DNA of 64,000 nt from Streptococcus equinus (GTDB taxonomy: Bacteria; Bacillota; Bacilli; Lactobacillales; Streptococcaceae). The notes beneath the pieces were generated by a model. It was given only the letters and a program-made list of their open reading frames with translations, did not search any database and was not told the DNA's origin. Below, piece after piece: positions 47,626 through 56,120 of this stretch (the first letter of the stretch is position 1; each line of letters starts with the position of its first letter). The stretch covers positions 62,001-126,000 of the forward strand of contig NZ_FNJK01000004.1 in the NCBI RefSeq assembly GCF_900104225.1, written 5' to 3'. Made by a program: the position numbers and the translations under genes.

Positions 47626-47666
47626 TTTTTATAATACAAAATCCTAAGATAAAAAAATTTTATGGC

Positions 47667-47707
47667 TAAAAATAGAGATTCACATTTTATGTGATTCTCT
47701 ATTTTTA
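47667..47707. terminator. Terminator after the histidine kinase gene
   Basis: TAAAAATAGAGA...TCTCTATTTTTA near-perfect stem with TCACA/TGTGA inner pairing; ends the two-component transcript and could act both ways. Confidence 0.8.
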
Positions 47708-47764
47708 GTTTATCTTTGTTTTTCCGTAGCTCTTTGAAAATTATTGACTGCTTTGAGCAGTTAA

Positions 47765-47796
47765 CAAAAATGGAAGAATACCTTTCGTACTCTTCC
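47765..47796 (-). terminator. Terminator downstream of the holin-like toxin
   Basis: GGAAGA...TCTTCC stem with TAC/GTA pairing, followed on the minus strand by ATTTTTG. Ends a minus-strand transcript coming from 47.9 kb. Confidence 0.6.
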
Positions 47797-47833
47797 AAAT
47801 TACCTTGATGAAATCTAAAGCTATTTTTGGGGG

Positions 47834-47911
47834 TTATTTTTTCTTTTTATCCGATAAATAAATTGCAAGACTTGCAACAAAAACAGTAAAAATTCCTAAA
47901 TATAATGCCAT
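47834..47911 (-). CDS. Putative holin-like toxin / small membrane peptide
   Basis: A 25-codon frame from ATG 47911 encodes MALYLGIFTVFVASLAIYLS followed by DKKKK: one membrane helix with a basic tail, the hallmark of Firmicutes 'putative holin-like toxins' and type I toxins. GAGGAG lies 9 nt upstream; three more codons (MEI) precede in frame but start inside that site. It lies between uvrA and the lantibiotic-type locus. No antisense RNA promoter was clear. Confidence 0.55.
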   Translation of the reverse strand: MALYLGIFTVFVASLAIYLSDKKKK

Positions 47912-47985
47912 AATTTCCATCTCCTCGCTTACGATTTGTCCACTTATAATTCCATAATTTTCAAAAAGCTTACTAATTGTGATTT

Positions 47986-50811
47986 TTACTTCAATTTATC
48001 TTTCAAATATTGTCCTGTGAAGGATTCTTTGACTTTGGCGACTTCTTCTGGTGTGCCTGTAGCGATGATTTGTCCACCGCCGACACCACCTTCTGGTCCA
48101 AGGTCGATAATGTGGTCAGCCGTCTTAATCACATCAAGGTTGTGTTCAATGACAAGCACAGTATTACCGTCATCCACAAAACGTTGAAGGACTTTAAGCA
48201 GACGAGCAATATCATCTGTATGAAGACCTGTCGTTGGTTCATCAAGGATATAAAGGCTCTTACCAGTTGAGCGTTTGTGAAGTTCACTAGCCAATTTCAT
48301 ACGCTGTGCTTCACCACCAGAAAGGGTTGTTGCTGGTTGTCCAAGTGTGACATAACCAAGTCCAACGTCTTTGATAGTTTGCAATTTGCGTGCGATTTTA
48401 GGGATTGGTGCAAAGAATTCAACCGCATCATTAACTGTCATATCGAGAATTTCAGCGATATTTTTATCTTTGTAATGAACTTCAAGCGTTTCACTGTTAT
48501 AACGTGTGCCATGACAAACTTCACAAGGTACATACACATCTGGCAAGAAGTGCATTTCAATCTTGATAATTCCATCACCAGAGCAAGCCTCACAACGTCC
48601 ACCTTTGACGTTAAATGAGAAGCGCCCTTTCTTGTAACCACGAATTTTAGCTTCATTGGTCTTGGCAAATAATTCACGGATATCATCAAAAACACCTGTA
48701 TAAGTAGCAGGATTTGAACGCGGTGTACGACCGATTGGGCTTTGGTCAATGTCAATCAAGCGTTCAATGTTTTCCACACCTTCAAGTGCTTTGTGTTTAC
48801 CTGGCTTATCAGAATTACGATTTAATTTTTGAGCAACAGCTTTTTTCAAAATACTGTTAACCAAGGTTGATTTACCTGAACCAGATACTCCAGTCACCGC
48901 GATGAATTTTCCAAGTGGGAAAGTCACGTCAATATTTTGCAAGTTGTTTTCGCAAGCACCAAGAACACGTAGGAAACGTCCATTACCTTTACGACGTTCT
49001 AGTGGCACAGGAATTTCTTTTGCACCTGACAAATATTGCCCTGTGATTGATTTCTTGTTCTTAGCAACTTCTTCTGGCGTTCCTGAAGCGACGATTTGCC
49101 CACCAAATTCACCCGCACCTGGTCCGACATCAATCAACCAATCAGCTTGACGCATAGTGTCTTCGTCGTGTTCAACGACAATTAAGGTATTTCCGAGATC
49201 ACGCATTTTCTTCAAACTATCAATCAAACGGTCATTGTCGCGTTGATGAAGCCCAATTGACGGTTCATCAAGGATATAAAGTACGCCCGACAAGTTTGAA
49301 CCAATTTGTGTTGCCAAACGAATACGTTGACTTTCACCACCTGACAAAGTCCCCGCAGAACGTGATAAGGTCAAGTAATTCAAGCCAACATTGTTAAGGA
49401 AAGTCAAACGGTCTTTGATTTCCTTAACAATCGGTGTAGCGATAGTTTTTTCATTCTCAGAAAGCTCCAAATGATTCAAGAGTTCCAAATGGTCAGCAAC
49501 TGACAAATCAGACACCTGACCAATATTCAAACCATTTTCACCACCAACACGAACGCAGAGTGCTTGATTATTCAAACGATAACCATGACAAGTTGGACAT
49601 GGCAATTCGTTCATGTAACCGCGCATGACGTTACGAGTGAAGTCGCTGTTTGTCTCGTGGTAACGACGATTGATATTGTTGACAACACCTTCAAATGGTA
49701 GGTCAATGTTGCGCTCACCACCGAAATCATTGACATAGTGGAAATGGAATTCACGCTCACCTGAACCGTAAAGCACAAGATTTTGCTCTTCTTCTGTCAA
49801 ATCATCAAAAGGCGTATCCATATCAACACCAAAAGCCTCCATAGCTTGCTCAAGCATAGCTGGATAATAATTTGATGAAATAGGATTCCACGGTGCTAAA
49901 GCTCCCTCACGAAGCGTTTTACTGCGGTCAGGAATCACCAAATCCAAGTCGACTTCCAGTTTATTTCCCAAACCATCACAAGTTGGACATGAGCCAAACG
50001 GCGCATTAAACGAGAACAAGCGTGGTTCCAATTCAGGAACGGTAAATCCACAAACCGGACATGAATAATGTTCTGAGAAAAGCAATTCATTTCCATCCAT
50101 CGTGTCGATGATAACATAGCCATCAGCCAAACGAAGCGCAGCTTCTACAGAATCAAAAAGACGTGAACGAATGCCCTCTTTATTAATCAAACGGTCCACA
50201 ACAATCTCGATGTTGTGCATTTTACTCTTAGACAACTCAGGAACTTCTGAAATATCAAAAATGTCACCATCCACGCGTACACGTACATAACCATCTTTTT
50301 GAATGCGATCAAAAATCGTCTTGTGTTGACCTTTTTTGCGACGCACAACAGGCGCTAATATTTGCATTCTTGTGCGCTCAGGCAATTCCAATACCTTATC
50401 AACAATCTGTTCAACAGATGATGCCGTGATTGGACCATGCCCGTTGATACAGTATGGTGTTCCCACACGCGCATACAAAAGACGCAGATAATCATTGATT
50501 TCTGTCGTTGTCCCTACTGTTGAACGGGGGTTTTTACTCGTCGTTTTTTGGTCAATGGAAATGGCAGGGCTGAGACCTTCAATCGAATCAACATCTGGTT
50601 TTTCCATATTTCCAAGAAACATACGTGCATACGCTGAAAGACTTTCCACATAGCGACGTTGCCCTTCAGCATAAATCGTATCAAATGCCAAACTAGATTT
50701 TCCTGATCCTGACAAACCAGTCACAACCACCAATTTGTCACGCGGAATTTCAACATTGACATTCTTTAAATTATGGGCCCTAGCCCCTCGAATAATTAAT
50801 TTATCTTGCAT
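47986..50811 (-). CDS. uvrA: Excinuclease ABC subunit A
   Basis: UvrA is the damage-recognition ATPase of nucleotide excision repair. 941 residues, with two ABC modules: [20 protein letters not shown] and [18 protein letters not shown] as Walker A motifs, and [12 protein letters not shown] and [12 protein letters not shown] signatures. Zinc fingers show as CPVCGF...CPTCDG and CEACSGDG...CEVCHG. The length is normal. In related streptococci it follows pepP directly; here the transporter and lantibiotic-type locus come between. Confidence 0.98.
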   Translation of the reverse strand: MQDKLIIRGARAHNLKNVNVEIPRDKLVVVTGLSGSGKSSLAFDTIYAEGQRRYVESLSAYARMFLGNMEKPDVDSIEGLSPAISIDQKTTSKNPRSTVGTTTEINDYLRLLYARVGTPYCINGHGPITASSVEQIVDKVLELPERTRMQILAPVVRRKKGQHKTIFDRIQKDGYVRVRVDGDIFDISEVPELSKSKMHNIEIVVDRLINKEGIRSRLFDSVEAALRLADGYVIIDTMDGNELLFSEHYSCPVCGFTVPELEPRLFSFNAPFGSCPTCDGLGNKLEVDLDLVIPDRSKTLREGALAPWNPISSNYYPAMLEQAMEAFGVDMDTPFDDLTEEEQNLVLYGSGEREFHFHYVNDFGGERNIDLPFEGVVNNINRRYHETNSDFTRNVMRGYMNELPCPTCHGYRLNNQALCVRVGGENGLNIGQVSDLSVADHLELLNHLELSENEKTIATPIVKEIKDRLTFLNNVGLNYLTLSRSAGTLSGGESQRIRLATQIGSNLSGVLYILDEPSIGLHQRDNDRLIDSLKKMRDLGNTLIVVEHDEDTMRQADWLIDVGPGAGEFGGQIVASGTPEEVAKNKKSITGQYLSGAKEIPVPLERRKGNGRFLRVLGACENNLQNIDVTFPLGKFIAVTGVSGSGKSTLVNSILKKAVAQKLNRNSDKPGKHKALEGVENIERLIDIDQSPIGRTPRSNPATYTGVFDDIRELFAKTNEAKIRGYKKGRFSFNVKGGRCEACSGDGIIKIEMHFLPDVYVPCEVCHGTRYNSETLEVHYKDKNIAEILDMTVNDAVEFFAPIPKIARKLQTIKDVGLGYVTLGQPATTLSGGEAQRMKLASELHKRSTGKSLYILDEPTTGLHTDDIARLLKVLQRFVDDGNTVLVIEHNLDVIKTADHIIDLGPEGGVGGGQIIATGTPEEVAKVKESFTGQYLKDKLK

Positions 50812-50945
50812 AATTTATCAAATGAACCTAAGAAGCTTTCTGATATGCTCTTAAATTCTATTCCTTTCTTAACGAATACAATGTTCTTAACTTCATTATA
50901 ACAAATTTTCTACTTTTCTCTGTCCCCAAAAACTGCTAATTGTAG

Positions 50946-51110
50946 TATAATAGACTAGTATGTAGAATTTTATTCACCGAATCATTGGTGGTTTCAATTT
51001 TACAAATAAAAAAATTGAACAAGAGCTTGACATGGCACTATCGCTGGTGGGCCTAACTTACTACAGTTTAAAAGTTCTTGTATCTCATCGTAAAAGGAGG
51101 GGTTGTTTTT
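50946..51110 (+). promoter_or_regulatory. corA leader with two stable stems
   Basis: TATAAT at 50946-50951 is a likely -10 box. Downstream the leader can form TTCAATTTT/AAAATTGAA (50993-51019) and then CAAGAGCTT/AAGTTCTTG (51020-51080), leaving AAAAGGAGGGG free before the ATG. It could be a magnesium- or translation-sensing leader, but it fits no riboswitch class I can name. Confidence 0.4.
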
Positions 51111-52055
51111 ATGGAACAAATGTTTCTATCAACAGCGTTAGAGTTTAAAGAAATCAATACATTCGAGCCAGGAGCTTGGATTAATTTGGTCAACCCCTCC
51201 CAGGAAGAATCTGTTCAACTATCCGAACAATTTAATATTGATATTACAGACCTTCGTGCGCCACTCGACCTTGAAGAAACATCACGTATCTCTGTTGAAG
51301 ATGATTATACATTGATTATCGTGGACGTTCCAACCTACGAAGAACGTAATAATAAAAGCTATTATGTAACCATTCCGCTCGGTATCATTGTCACTGACAA
51401 TGCTGTTATCACAACGTGTTTACAAGAACTAACATTATTTGATAACTTTTTCAATCGTCGTGTCAAAAACTTCTACACATTTATGAAGACACGCTTTGTT
51501 TTCCAATTGCTTTATCGCAATGCTGAGTTATTCCTAACAGCCCTTCGTTCTATCGACCGTCAAAGCGACCGAATCGAAGCTGAATTGGAAAATGCTACAC
51601 GTAATGAGCAATTAATCGACATGATGGAGTTGGAAAAATCTATCGTCTACTTGAAAGCCTCATTGAAATTCAACGAGCGTATCGTTAAAAAACTTTCGAG
51701 TAGTACCAGCTCTTTGAAAAAATATATCGAAGATGAAGATTTACTTGAAGATACACTGATTGAAACGCAACAGGCCATCGAAATGGCTGGCATTTATGAA
51801 AATGTCTTGAATGCCATGACTGAAACAACTGCTTCAATCATCAACAACAACCAGAATACCATCATGAAAACACTAGCTTTAATGACAATGGCACTTGATA
51901 TCCCAACAGTTATCTTTTCAGCCTATGGGATGAACTTCCAAAACAACTGGTTGCCACTAAACGGTCTACCACATGCCTTTTGGTACATTGTCTTTATCGC
52001 AGCCGCCATGAGCTTATCAGTAGTATTCTACTTTTTCAGAAAGAAATGGTTTTAA
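51111..52055 (+). CDS. corA: CorA family magnesium transporter
   Basis: A 314-residue CorA-type channel. The long N-terminal cytosolic domain and helical stalk end with two C-terminal membrane helices, the first ending in the signature AYGMNFQNN (Gly-Met-Asn). It imports Mg2+ (or related ions). ATG at 51111 lies 9 nt from AAAGGAGGGG; a frame from 51078 lacks that site. It is divergent from uvrA. Confidence 0.93.
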   Translation: MEQMFLSTALEFKEINTFEPGAWINLVNPSQEESVQLSEQFNIDITDLRAPLDLEETSRISVEDDYTLIIVDVPTYEERNNKSYYVTIPLGIIVTDNAVITTCLQELTLFDNFFNRRVKNFYTFMKTRFVFQLLYRNAELFLTALRSIDRQSDRIEAELENATRNEQLIDMMELEKSIVYLKASLKFNERIVKKLSSSTSSLKKYIEDEDLLEDTLIETQQAIEMAGIYENVLNAMTETTASIINNNQNTIMKTLALMTMALDIPTVIFSAYGMNFQNNWLPLNGLPHAFWYIVFIAAAMSLSVVFYFFRKKWF

Positions 52056-52448
52056 CCTGCCAATTTCTGTTGCGACTAAAGTCGCTAACAGAAATACGGA
52101 AGAATCTATCAGGATTCTTCCTAGGCATCTTACTAATTCGAGATTTGATTATTATCGAATCAAATCTCTCATGTCGTAACATTTCGTAACATTTTTCAAT
52201 ATTGAAAGTACAATAACTAGTAAATCTCACAGGACTTTCCTAACTCTTTTACTAGTTCGAAAAGTGATTAGTATCGAATCACTTTTCTCTCGTCGTAACT
52301 TTTCAATCACTATTACGGCTAAACTTATTAATTTGCATAGTATTTACTTTCTAAAGGCACTTACTAGTTAGAAAAAGCAAGTGATTTTGTTTTCTCTAAC
52401 TAATAACTGGCTTTATCTTATAAGACCTTACATATAGGAGAATATATT
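52056..52448. repeat. Intergenic cluster of palindromes and a 120-bp-period repeat
   Basis: No gene is seen in this 393-bp stretch. From left: a hairpin right after corA (ATTTCTGTT...AACAGAAAT with CGAC/GTCG); then two related units, 52103-52185 and 52223-52304, 120 bp apart. They share CAGGA, TTCCTA, TTACTARTTCGA, TGATTA, TATCGAATCA, TCTC and GTCGTAAC. Each unit folds into an 11-bp perfect hairpin (GAGATTTGATT or GAAAAGTGATT arms). A third, diverged hairpin (CTAGTTAGA...TCTAACTAA) follows at 52363-52403. Confidence 0.7.
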
Positions 52449-53105
52449 ATGGATTTATCTAACCTTACTAAAAAAAATCAGGAATTCGTTCATATTGCTA
52501 CTAATCAATTGATTGAAGATGGCAAATCAGATGAAGAAATCAAAGCAATTTTGGAAGAAGTTTTGCCTACAATCATCGAAAATCAAAAAAAAGGATTGAC
52601 TGCTCGTGCCCTTCTTGGTGCACCAACAGTTTGGGCTGCTTCTTTCACTGAAAAAGCTTCTGATACCAAAGCAAAACAAGAAAAGAAAAATGATAACCCA
52701 TGGTTAATGTGGTTAGATACTTCACTTCTATTCGTCGGTGTTGTTGCCCTTCTTAACGCTCTTATGGGATTCTTCAATTCAGCAACAACAAGCTCTGGAC
52801 TCTTCTCATTGCTTGCCCTTGGTTTTGGTGGTGGTGCTGCTATGTACGCAACTTACCACTTCATCTACCGCCACGCTGGTAAACCTAAGAGCGAACGTCC
52901 AGGACTTGGTAAAACTATCTTGGTACTTGGTTTAGCTATGCTCGGATGGATTCTCCTATACACAGCTACTGCCTTCCTACCAGCAGTTCTTAACCCACAA
53001 TTGCCACCTATCGTAATGCTTATCATCGGTCTTGCATCACTTGTCGGACGTTACTTCCTTCAAAAGAAATTTAATATCCTTAATGCAATGACACCACAAC
53101 AATAA
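52449..53105 (+). CDS. DUF1129 family membrane protein
   Basis: A 218-residue protein: an N-terminal soluble helix bundle (residues 1-80, LTKKNQEFVHIATNQLIEDG) and then about four membrane helices (from WLDTSLLFVGVVALLNALMG). DUF1129 is a Firmicutes membrane family of unknown function. ATG follows ATAGGAG. Commonly found downstream of corA in streptococci. Transcript ends at a strong bidirectional terminator. Confidence 0.83.
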   Translation: MDLSNLTKKNQEFVHIATNQLIEDGKSDEEIKAILEEVLPTIIENQKKGLTARALLGAPTVWAASFTEKASDTKAKQEKKNDNPWLMWLDTSLLFVGVVALLNALMGFFNSATTSSGLFSLLALGFGGGAAMYATYHFIYRHAGKPKSERPGLGKTILVLGLAMLGWILLYTATAFLPAVLNPQLPPIVMLIIGLASLVGRYFLQKKFNILNAMTPQQ

Positions 53106-53112
53106 ATGTAAC

Positions 53113-53149
53113 AAAAACCTCACTAAACACTATGTTTAGTGAGGTTTTT
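53113..53149. terminator. Bidirectional terminator after the DUF1129 gene
   Basis: AAAAACCTCACTAAACA and TGTTTAGTGAGGTTTTT form a 17-bp perfect stem between converging genes. Confidence 0.9.
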
Positions 53150-53150
53150 G

Positions 53151-53582
53151 TCATTTAGAACGTAAACTCAAAACAATATCATCTGGCCAATTTGACACAA
53201 CTTTGATATTATCAAGATCATTCACTTTTAATTTCTTAGCTGAAAAATAAGTTTTATGATGGTATCGAATATTAAAATCATCTTGACTTTCTTCTTGGAC
53301 ATCTTCTAATTGATTATCATTTAAATAAAAATTAGTCTTCTGTCCTTTTTTCAAATCATCTTTTGTAAACATAAGATACACTGTTCCTGTAAAATGCTCA
53401 GGCAATTCTCGTTTCTCATTAACACTCACCGTAAGGACATCTTTTAAATTCAGCTGCTTTTCTTCTTTTTTCACTGCTGTTTGAACAGCGTCTGTAGTAT
53501 CATAAGCAACATCTGAGATAATACCACAACCTGACAACATACCACACAAAAACAGCACTCCCAAAACTTTAATCACTTTCAT
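53151..53582 (-). CDS. Small lipoprotein of the second HTH/DUF2975 operon
   Basis: 143 residues with a lipoprotein signal: MKVIKVLGVLFLCGML and lipobox LSGCG, so Cys-anchored outside the membrane. The mature part is hydrophilic, ending in NIKVVSNWPDDIVLSLRSK; no family recognised. ATG at 53582 follows AGGAGAG and overlaps the HTH gene end by 14 bp. It replaces the tandem membrane genes of the operon at 19-21 kb as extra partner. Confidence 0.75.
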   Translation of the reverse strand: MKVIKVLGVLFLCGMLSGCGIISDVAYDTTDAVQTAVKKEEKQLNLKDVLTVSVNEKRELPEHFTGTVYLMFTKDDLKKGQKTNFYLNDNQLEDVQEESQDDFNIRYHHKTYFSAKKLKVNDLDNIKVVSNWPDDIVLSLRSK

Positions 53583-53793
53583 CACAATCTCTCCTATACT
53601 CTAAAATATCTCCCGGCTGGCAATCTAATTCCCTACAAATACTCATTAGAGTATTAAACCTAATTCCTTTTGCTTTGCCAGTTTTTAAAATCGATAAATT
53701 AGCTTCCGTAATTCCAATTTTTTCAGCTAATTCTTTAGACTTTACATTTCTTGACTTCAGAAGTCTATCTAAATTTACTTTTATTTCTTCCAT
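53569..53793 (-). CDS. Small HTH regulator (YozG-like), second system
   Basis: A 74-residue Xre-type regulator, LAEKIGITEANLSILKTGKA as helix pair and CRELDCQPGDILEY at the end, closely alike to the regulator at 19247-19456. ATG at 53793 comes one base after the TGA of the DUF2975 gene, so translation is coupled. Likely binds the TTATTG-N5-CAATAA palindromes before the operon (inference). Confidence 0.88.
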   Translation of the reverse strand: MEEIKVNLDRLLKSRNVKSKELAEKIGITEANLSILKTGKAKGIRFNTLMSICRELDCQPGDILEYRRDCDESD

Positions 53794-53794
53794 A

Positions 53795-54319
53795 TCAAAT
53801 AATTTCATCATGGTCTTTTTGTAACTGATAACCACGCTTCAATACAACAATAGCAACATCATTAATAATAATCAACAAGATATTCACAAGATAGTCCTTA
53901 AATGACAAGTCAAAAATACTGCTAACATTTTCCATTTGAAAATATTTAAACGACATGTTAATAAGTAATTGAACACCTGTGAACAACACTTGATAAAGCA
54001 AGACTTTAGAAAGAAAATCGATATTCTCAGAGCAAAAATATGCTTCTTTTTGAAAATTTGTCAACAACTTATCCAAAGAAAGCATTATCCAAAAAAGAAG
54101 ATAGAAAAGAATTATTGTCATTATCAAAACAAGAATCGGAAACCAGACAGAAACCTGGACACTTCGATAACCGTAGTCTAAAGTAAAATGACCGTCATGA
54201 TTTTGTCCAGCAAAAAAGACTCCAAAAATCCCAAGTAGCATCACAAAGATACCTGCGATTGACAAATAACGTACAATCTTAACTACTTCTCTCCCAACCT
54301 TTAAAATAATATCTTTCAT
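53795..54319 (-). CDS. DUF2975 family membrane protein, second system
   Basis: 174 residues, four hydrophobic helices (LSIAGIFVMLLGIFGVFFAG, VWFPILVLIMTIILFYLLFW and two more), charged ends. It is the partner of the HTH gene that follows at once. Resembles the gene at 19467-19970 in layout rather than in close sequence. Its function is unknown. Confidence 0.82.
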   Translation of the reverse strand: MKDIILKVGREVVKIVRYLSIAGIFVMLLGIFGVFFAGQNHDGHFTLDYGYRSVQVSVWFPILVLIMTIILFYLLFWIMLSLDKLLTNFQKEAYFCSENIDFLSKVLLYQVLFTGVQLLINMSFKYFQMENVSSIFDLSFKDYLVNILLIIINDVAIVVLKRGYQLQKDHDEII

Positions 54320-54331
54320 ACCTCACCTTAA

Positions 54332-54350
54332 ATTATTGTTTTACAATAAT
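54332..54350 (-). promoter_or_regulatory. Operator A of the second HTH/DUF2975 operon
   Basis: ATTATTG-N5-CAATAAT perfect-arm palindrome between the -10 box and the start codon. Confidence 0.65.
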
Positions 54351-54362
54351 CTCCTTTTAAAA

Positions 54363-54381
54363 ATTATTATAAAACAATAAT
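54363..54381 (-). promoter_or_regulatory. Operator B overlapping the -10 box
   Basis: ATTATTG-N5-TAATAAT (minus strand), one mismatch to the perfect palindrome, centred 31 bp from operator A and covering the TATAAT. Confidence 0.6.
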
Positions 54382-54394
54382 TACCACTTGTAAA
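54366..54394 (-). promoter_or_regulatory. Promoter of the second HTH/DUF2975 operon
   Basis: Reading leftward: TTTACA (54389-54394), 17 bp, TATAAT (54366-54371). Confidence 0.7.
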
Positions 54395-54412
54395 GTTCAA
54401 AATTTTAGCAAC

Positions 54413-54443
54413 AAAAAAACGACCTCTTTCGAAGTCGTTTTTT
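54413..54443 (-). terminator. Terminator after rpsR
   Basis: ACGAC...GTCGT stem with inner TC/GA pairing, A and T runs on both sides, just after the rpsR stop. Confidence 0.8.
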
Positions 54444-54460
54444 CTGTTCATCGCAACGAA

Positions 54461-54700
54461 TTAGTCTTCGTTTACGAATGGCATAAGAGCCATAACGCGA
54501 GCGCGTTTGATAGCTGTTGTTACTTTACGTTGGTTTTTAGCTGAAGTTCCAGTTACGCGACGTGGAAGAATTTTACCACGTTCTGAAACGAAACGGCTAA
54601 GAAGCTCAGTATCTTTGTAATCAACATATTCAATTTTGTTAGCTGCGATGTAATCAACTTTTTTACGGCGTTTGAATCCGCCACGACGTTGTTGAGCCAT
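54461..54700 (-). CDS. rpsR: 30S ribosomal protein S18
   Basis: 79-residue S18, with [20 protein letters not shown] and [20 protein letters not shown] (first 20 each) typical. Last gene of rpsF-ssb-rpsR. Confidence 0.98.
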   Translation of the reverse strand: MAQQRRGGFKRRKKVDYIAANKIEYVDYKDTELLSRFVSERGKILPRRVTGTSAKNQRKVTTAIKRARVMALMPFVNED

Positions 54701-54765
54701 GTTTTATTCTCCTTTATATTATCGTTGTTTCAAGTTTTTAGACAAACCTGATGTGTCCATATCCA

Positions 54766-55275
54766 TTAGAATGGAAGATCGTCATCTGAAATGTCCATTG
54801 GGTTAGAATTACCAAATGGGCTTTCGTCACGACCGAAGTTAGGTGTTTGTTGCTGTGAAGGTTGTGATGAGAAACCACCGTTTGAAGCTCCACCAAATGA
54901 TGAATTGTTATTAAATCCACCGTTGAATGAGCCATTTGATTGACCTTCACGTGTAGCACGACTTTCCAAGATTTGGAAATTATCTGCAATCACTTCTGTT
55001 ACATAAACACGTTGACCTTGTTGGTTTTCATAATTACGAGTCTGAATACGACCTGTGATACCAACCAATGTGCCTTTTTTAGCCCAGTTAGCCAAGTTTT
55101 CAGCTTGCTGACGCCAAATCACACAGTTAATGAAATCAGCTTCACGTTCACCATTTTGATTCTTGAAGTTGCGGTTTACAGCAAGTGTAAAAGTAGCAAC
55201 TGCTTGATTAGATGGTGTGTAACGAAGTTCTGCATCGCGGGTCATGCGACCGACAAGTACTACATTATTAATCAT
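54766..55275 (-). CDS. ssb: Single-stranded DNA-binding protein
   Basis: 169-residue SSB: an OB fold (residues 1-105, from [20 protein letters not shown]), a Gly/Asn/Gln-rich flexible linker and the acidic tip [10 protein letters not shown] that docks repair and replication partners. Between rpsF and rpsR, the standard Firmicutes order. Confidence 0.97.
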   Translation of the reverse strand: MINNVVLVGRMTRDAELRYTPSNQAVATFTLAVNRNFKNQNGEREADFINCVIWRQQAENLANWAKKGTLVGITGRIQTRNYENQQGQRVYVTEVIADNFQILESRATREGQSNGSFNGGFNNNSSFGGASNGGFSSQPSQQQTPNFGRDESPFGNSNPMDISDDDLPF

Positions 55276-55286
55276 AAAATACCTTC

Positions 55287-55577
55287 TTACGCGTCAAGTT
55301 TAACGATCATGTGACGAAGAATGTCACCGTTGATTTTTGAAAGACGGTCAAACTCGTTAAGAGCTACTGCATCTTCTGCTTCAACGTTAACAACGTGGTA
55401 AAGTCCTTCGCGGAAATCTTGGATTTCGTATGCAAGACGACGTTTTTCCCAGTCTTTTGATTCAACAACAGTTGCACCGTTGTCAGTCAAGATAGAGTCA
55501 AAGCGTGCTACCAAAGCGTTTTTAGCTTCTTCTTCAATGTTTGGACGAATAATGTAAAGAATTTCGTATTTAGCCAT
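55287..55577 (-). CDS. rpsF: 30S ribosomal protein S6
   Basis: 96-residue S6 ([20 protein letters not shown] start, [17 protein letters not shown] core). First gene of rpsF-ssb-rpsR behind a clear promoter and short structured leader. Confidence 0.98.
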   Translation of the reverse strand: MAKYEILYIIRPNIEEEAKNALVARFDSILTDNGATVVESKDWEKRRLAYEIQDFREGLYHVVNVEAEDAVALNEFDRLSKINGDILRHMIVKLDA

Positions 55578-55646
55578 TGATATTTTTCCTCCTTTTGGTC
55601 TAATGACCCGTGAACATTATCACGAGTAAGTGAGGCGTACTCACAA
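55578..55646 (-). promoter_or_regulatory. rpsF leader with hairpins
   Basis: Read on the minus strand the leader forms GTGAG-N5-CTCAC, CGTGA-N6-TCACG and GGTC-ATTA-GACC before the ribosome binding site AAAGGAGG. S6:S18 autoregulation acts in such leaders, but I do not see the CCG bulge of that motif with certainty. Confidence 0.35.
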
Positions 55647-55652
55647 TAAACT

Positions 55653-55681
55653 ATTATACTATACCTTGTTTTAATGTGCAA
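55653..55681 (-). promoter_or_regulatory. rpsF operon promoter
   Basis: Reading leftward: TTGCAC (55676-55681), 17 bp, TATAAT (55653-55658). Confidence 0.75.
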
Positions 55682-55739
55682 GAGATTTGTGTGTTACAGA
55701 ATGATTTCATTCTACTCTAAACAGCGTGCCTTAAACAGA

Positions 55740-55768
55740 AAAAAGCAGCTCTTAACTCTGCTCTTCTC
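55740..55768 (-). terminator. Terminator after the 54-aa gene
   Basis: AGCAG...CTGCT stem followed on the minus strand by TTTTTTC, right after the TAA at 55771. Confidence 0.6.
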
Positions 55769-55770
55769 TT

Positions 55771-55935
55771 TTAGAAATCACCTTTATTAGAAACCACTAG
55801 ATTCGTTTCATAAAGTTCTGTCGCAAAATCTAATCCTTTTCTAAAGGCATTAGCTTCTTCACGACTTTCAAAAATCTTTTGTGCTTGAACATATTGTTGT
55901 CCACTGCGCCAATACATCTTTCTAACAACCCACAT
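55771..55935 (-). CDS. Hypothetical 54-residue protein
   Basis: A 54-codon frame starting MWVVRKMYWRSGQQYVQAQK and ending LVVSNKGDF, with GAGGTAAAGG before the ATG and a terminator directly after the stop. It is soluble and mixed-charge, with SREEANAFRKGLDFATELYE as a likely helix. No family recognised. The promoter, if separate, is not obvious. It lies between the pilus operon and rpsF. Confidence 0.6.
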   Translation of the reverse strand: MWVVRKMYWRSGQQYVQAQKIFESREEANAFRKGLDFATELYETNLVVSNKGDF

Positions 55936-56084
55936 ATCCTTTACCTCGCTTTTTAGCTAGTATAAGGTTAATTATAGCACAAATTGTTGAACAATTCATA
56001 AAATTAAGTTTTGTCTTTAAGTTTTAATATATCCTCTAACTTTACTTAACACAAATTTTATGAAAGCGTAACACAAATACCGAG

Positions 56085-56117
56085 AAAAAAGGTGAGAAAT
56101 CAATCTCACCCTTTTTT
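56085..56117 (-). terminator. Terminator of the pilus operon
   Basis: GGTGAGA-N6-TCTCACC stem followed on the minus strand by TTTTTTCTC, just after the sortase stop at 56121. Confidence 0.85.
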
Positions 56118-56120
56118 ATT

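Noticed and set aside
48010..49150. Several plus-strand frames over uvrA, and similar long antisense frames over secA, gatA and the adhesin gene
   Set aside because: They are shadows of strongly coding minus-strand genes, with no ribosome binding sites and low-complexity translations.
50952..51110. A frame upstream of corA reading roughly IIGGFNFTNKKIEQELDMAL and on
   Set aside because: It looks protein-like but has no start codon with a ribosome binding site, overlaps the corA start in another frame, and is better explained as a structured leader.
52103..52304. CRISPR-like repeat array
   Set aside because: Only two units with 120-bp period and internal hairpins, no equal spacers and no cas genes nearby.
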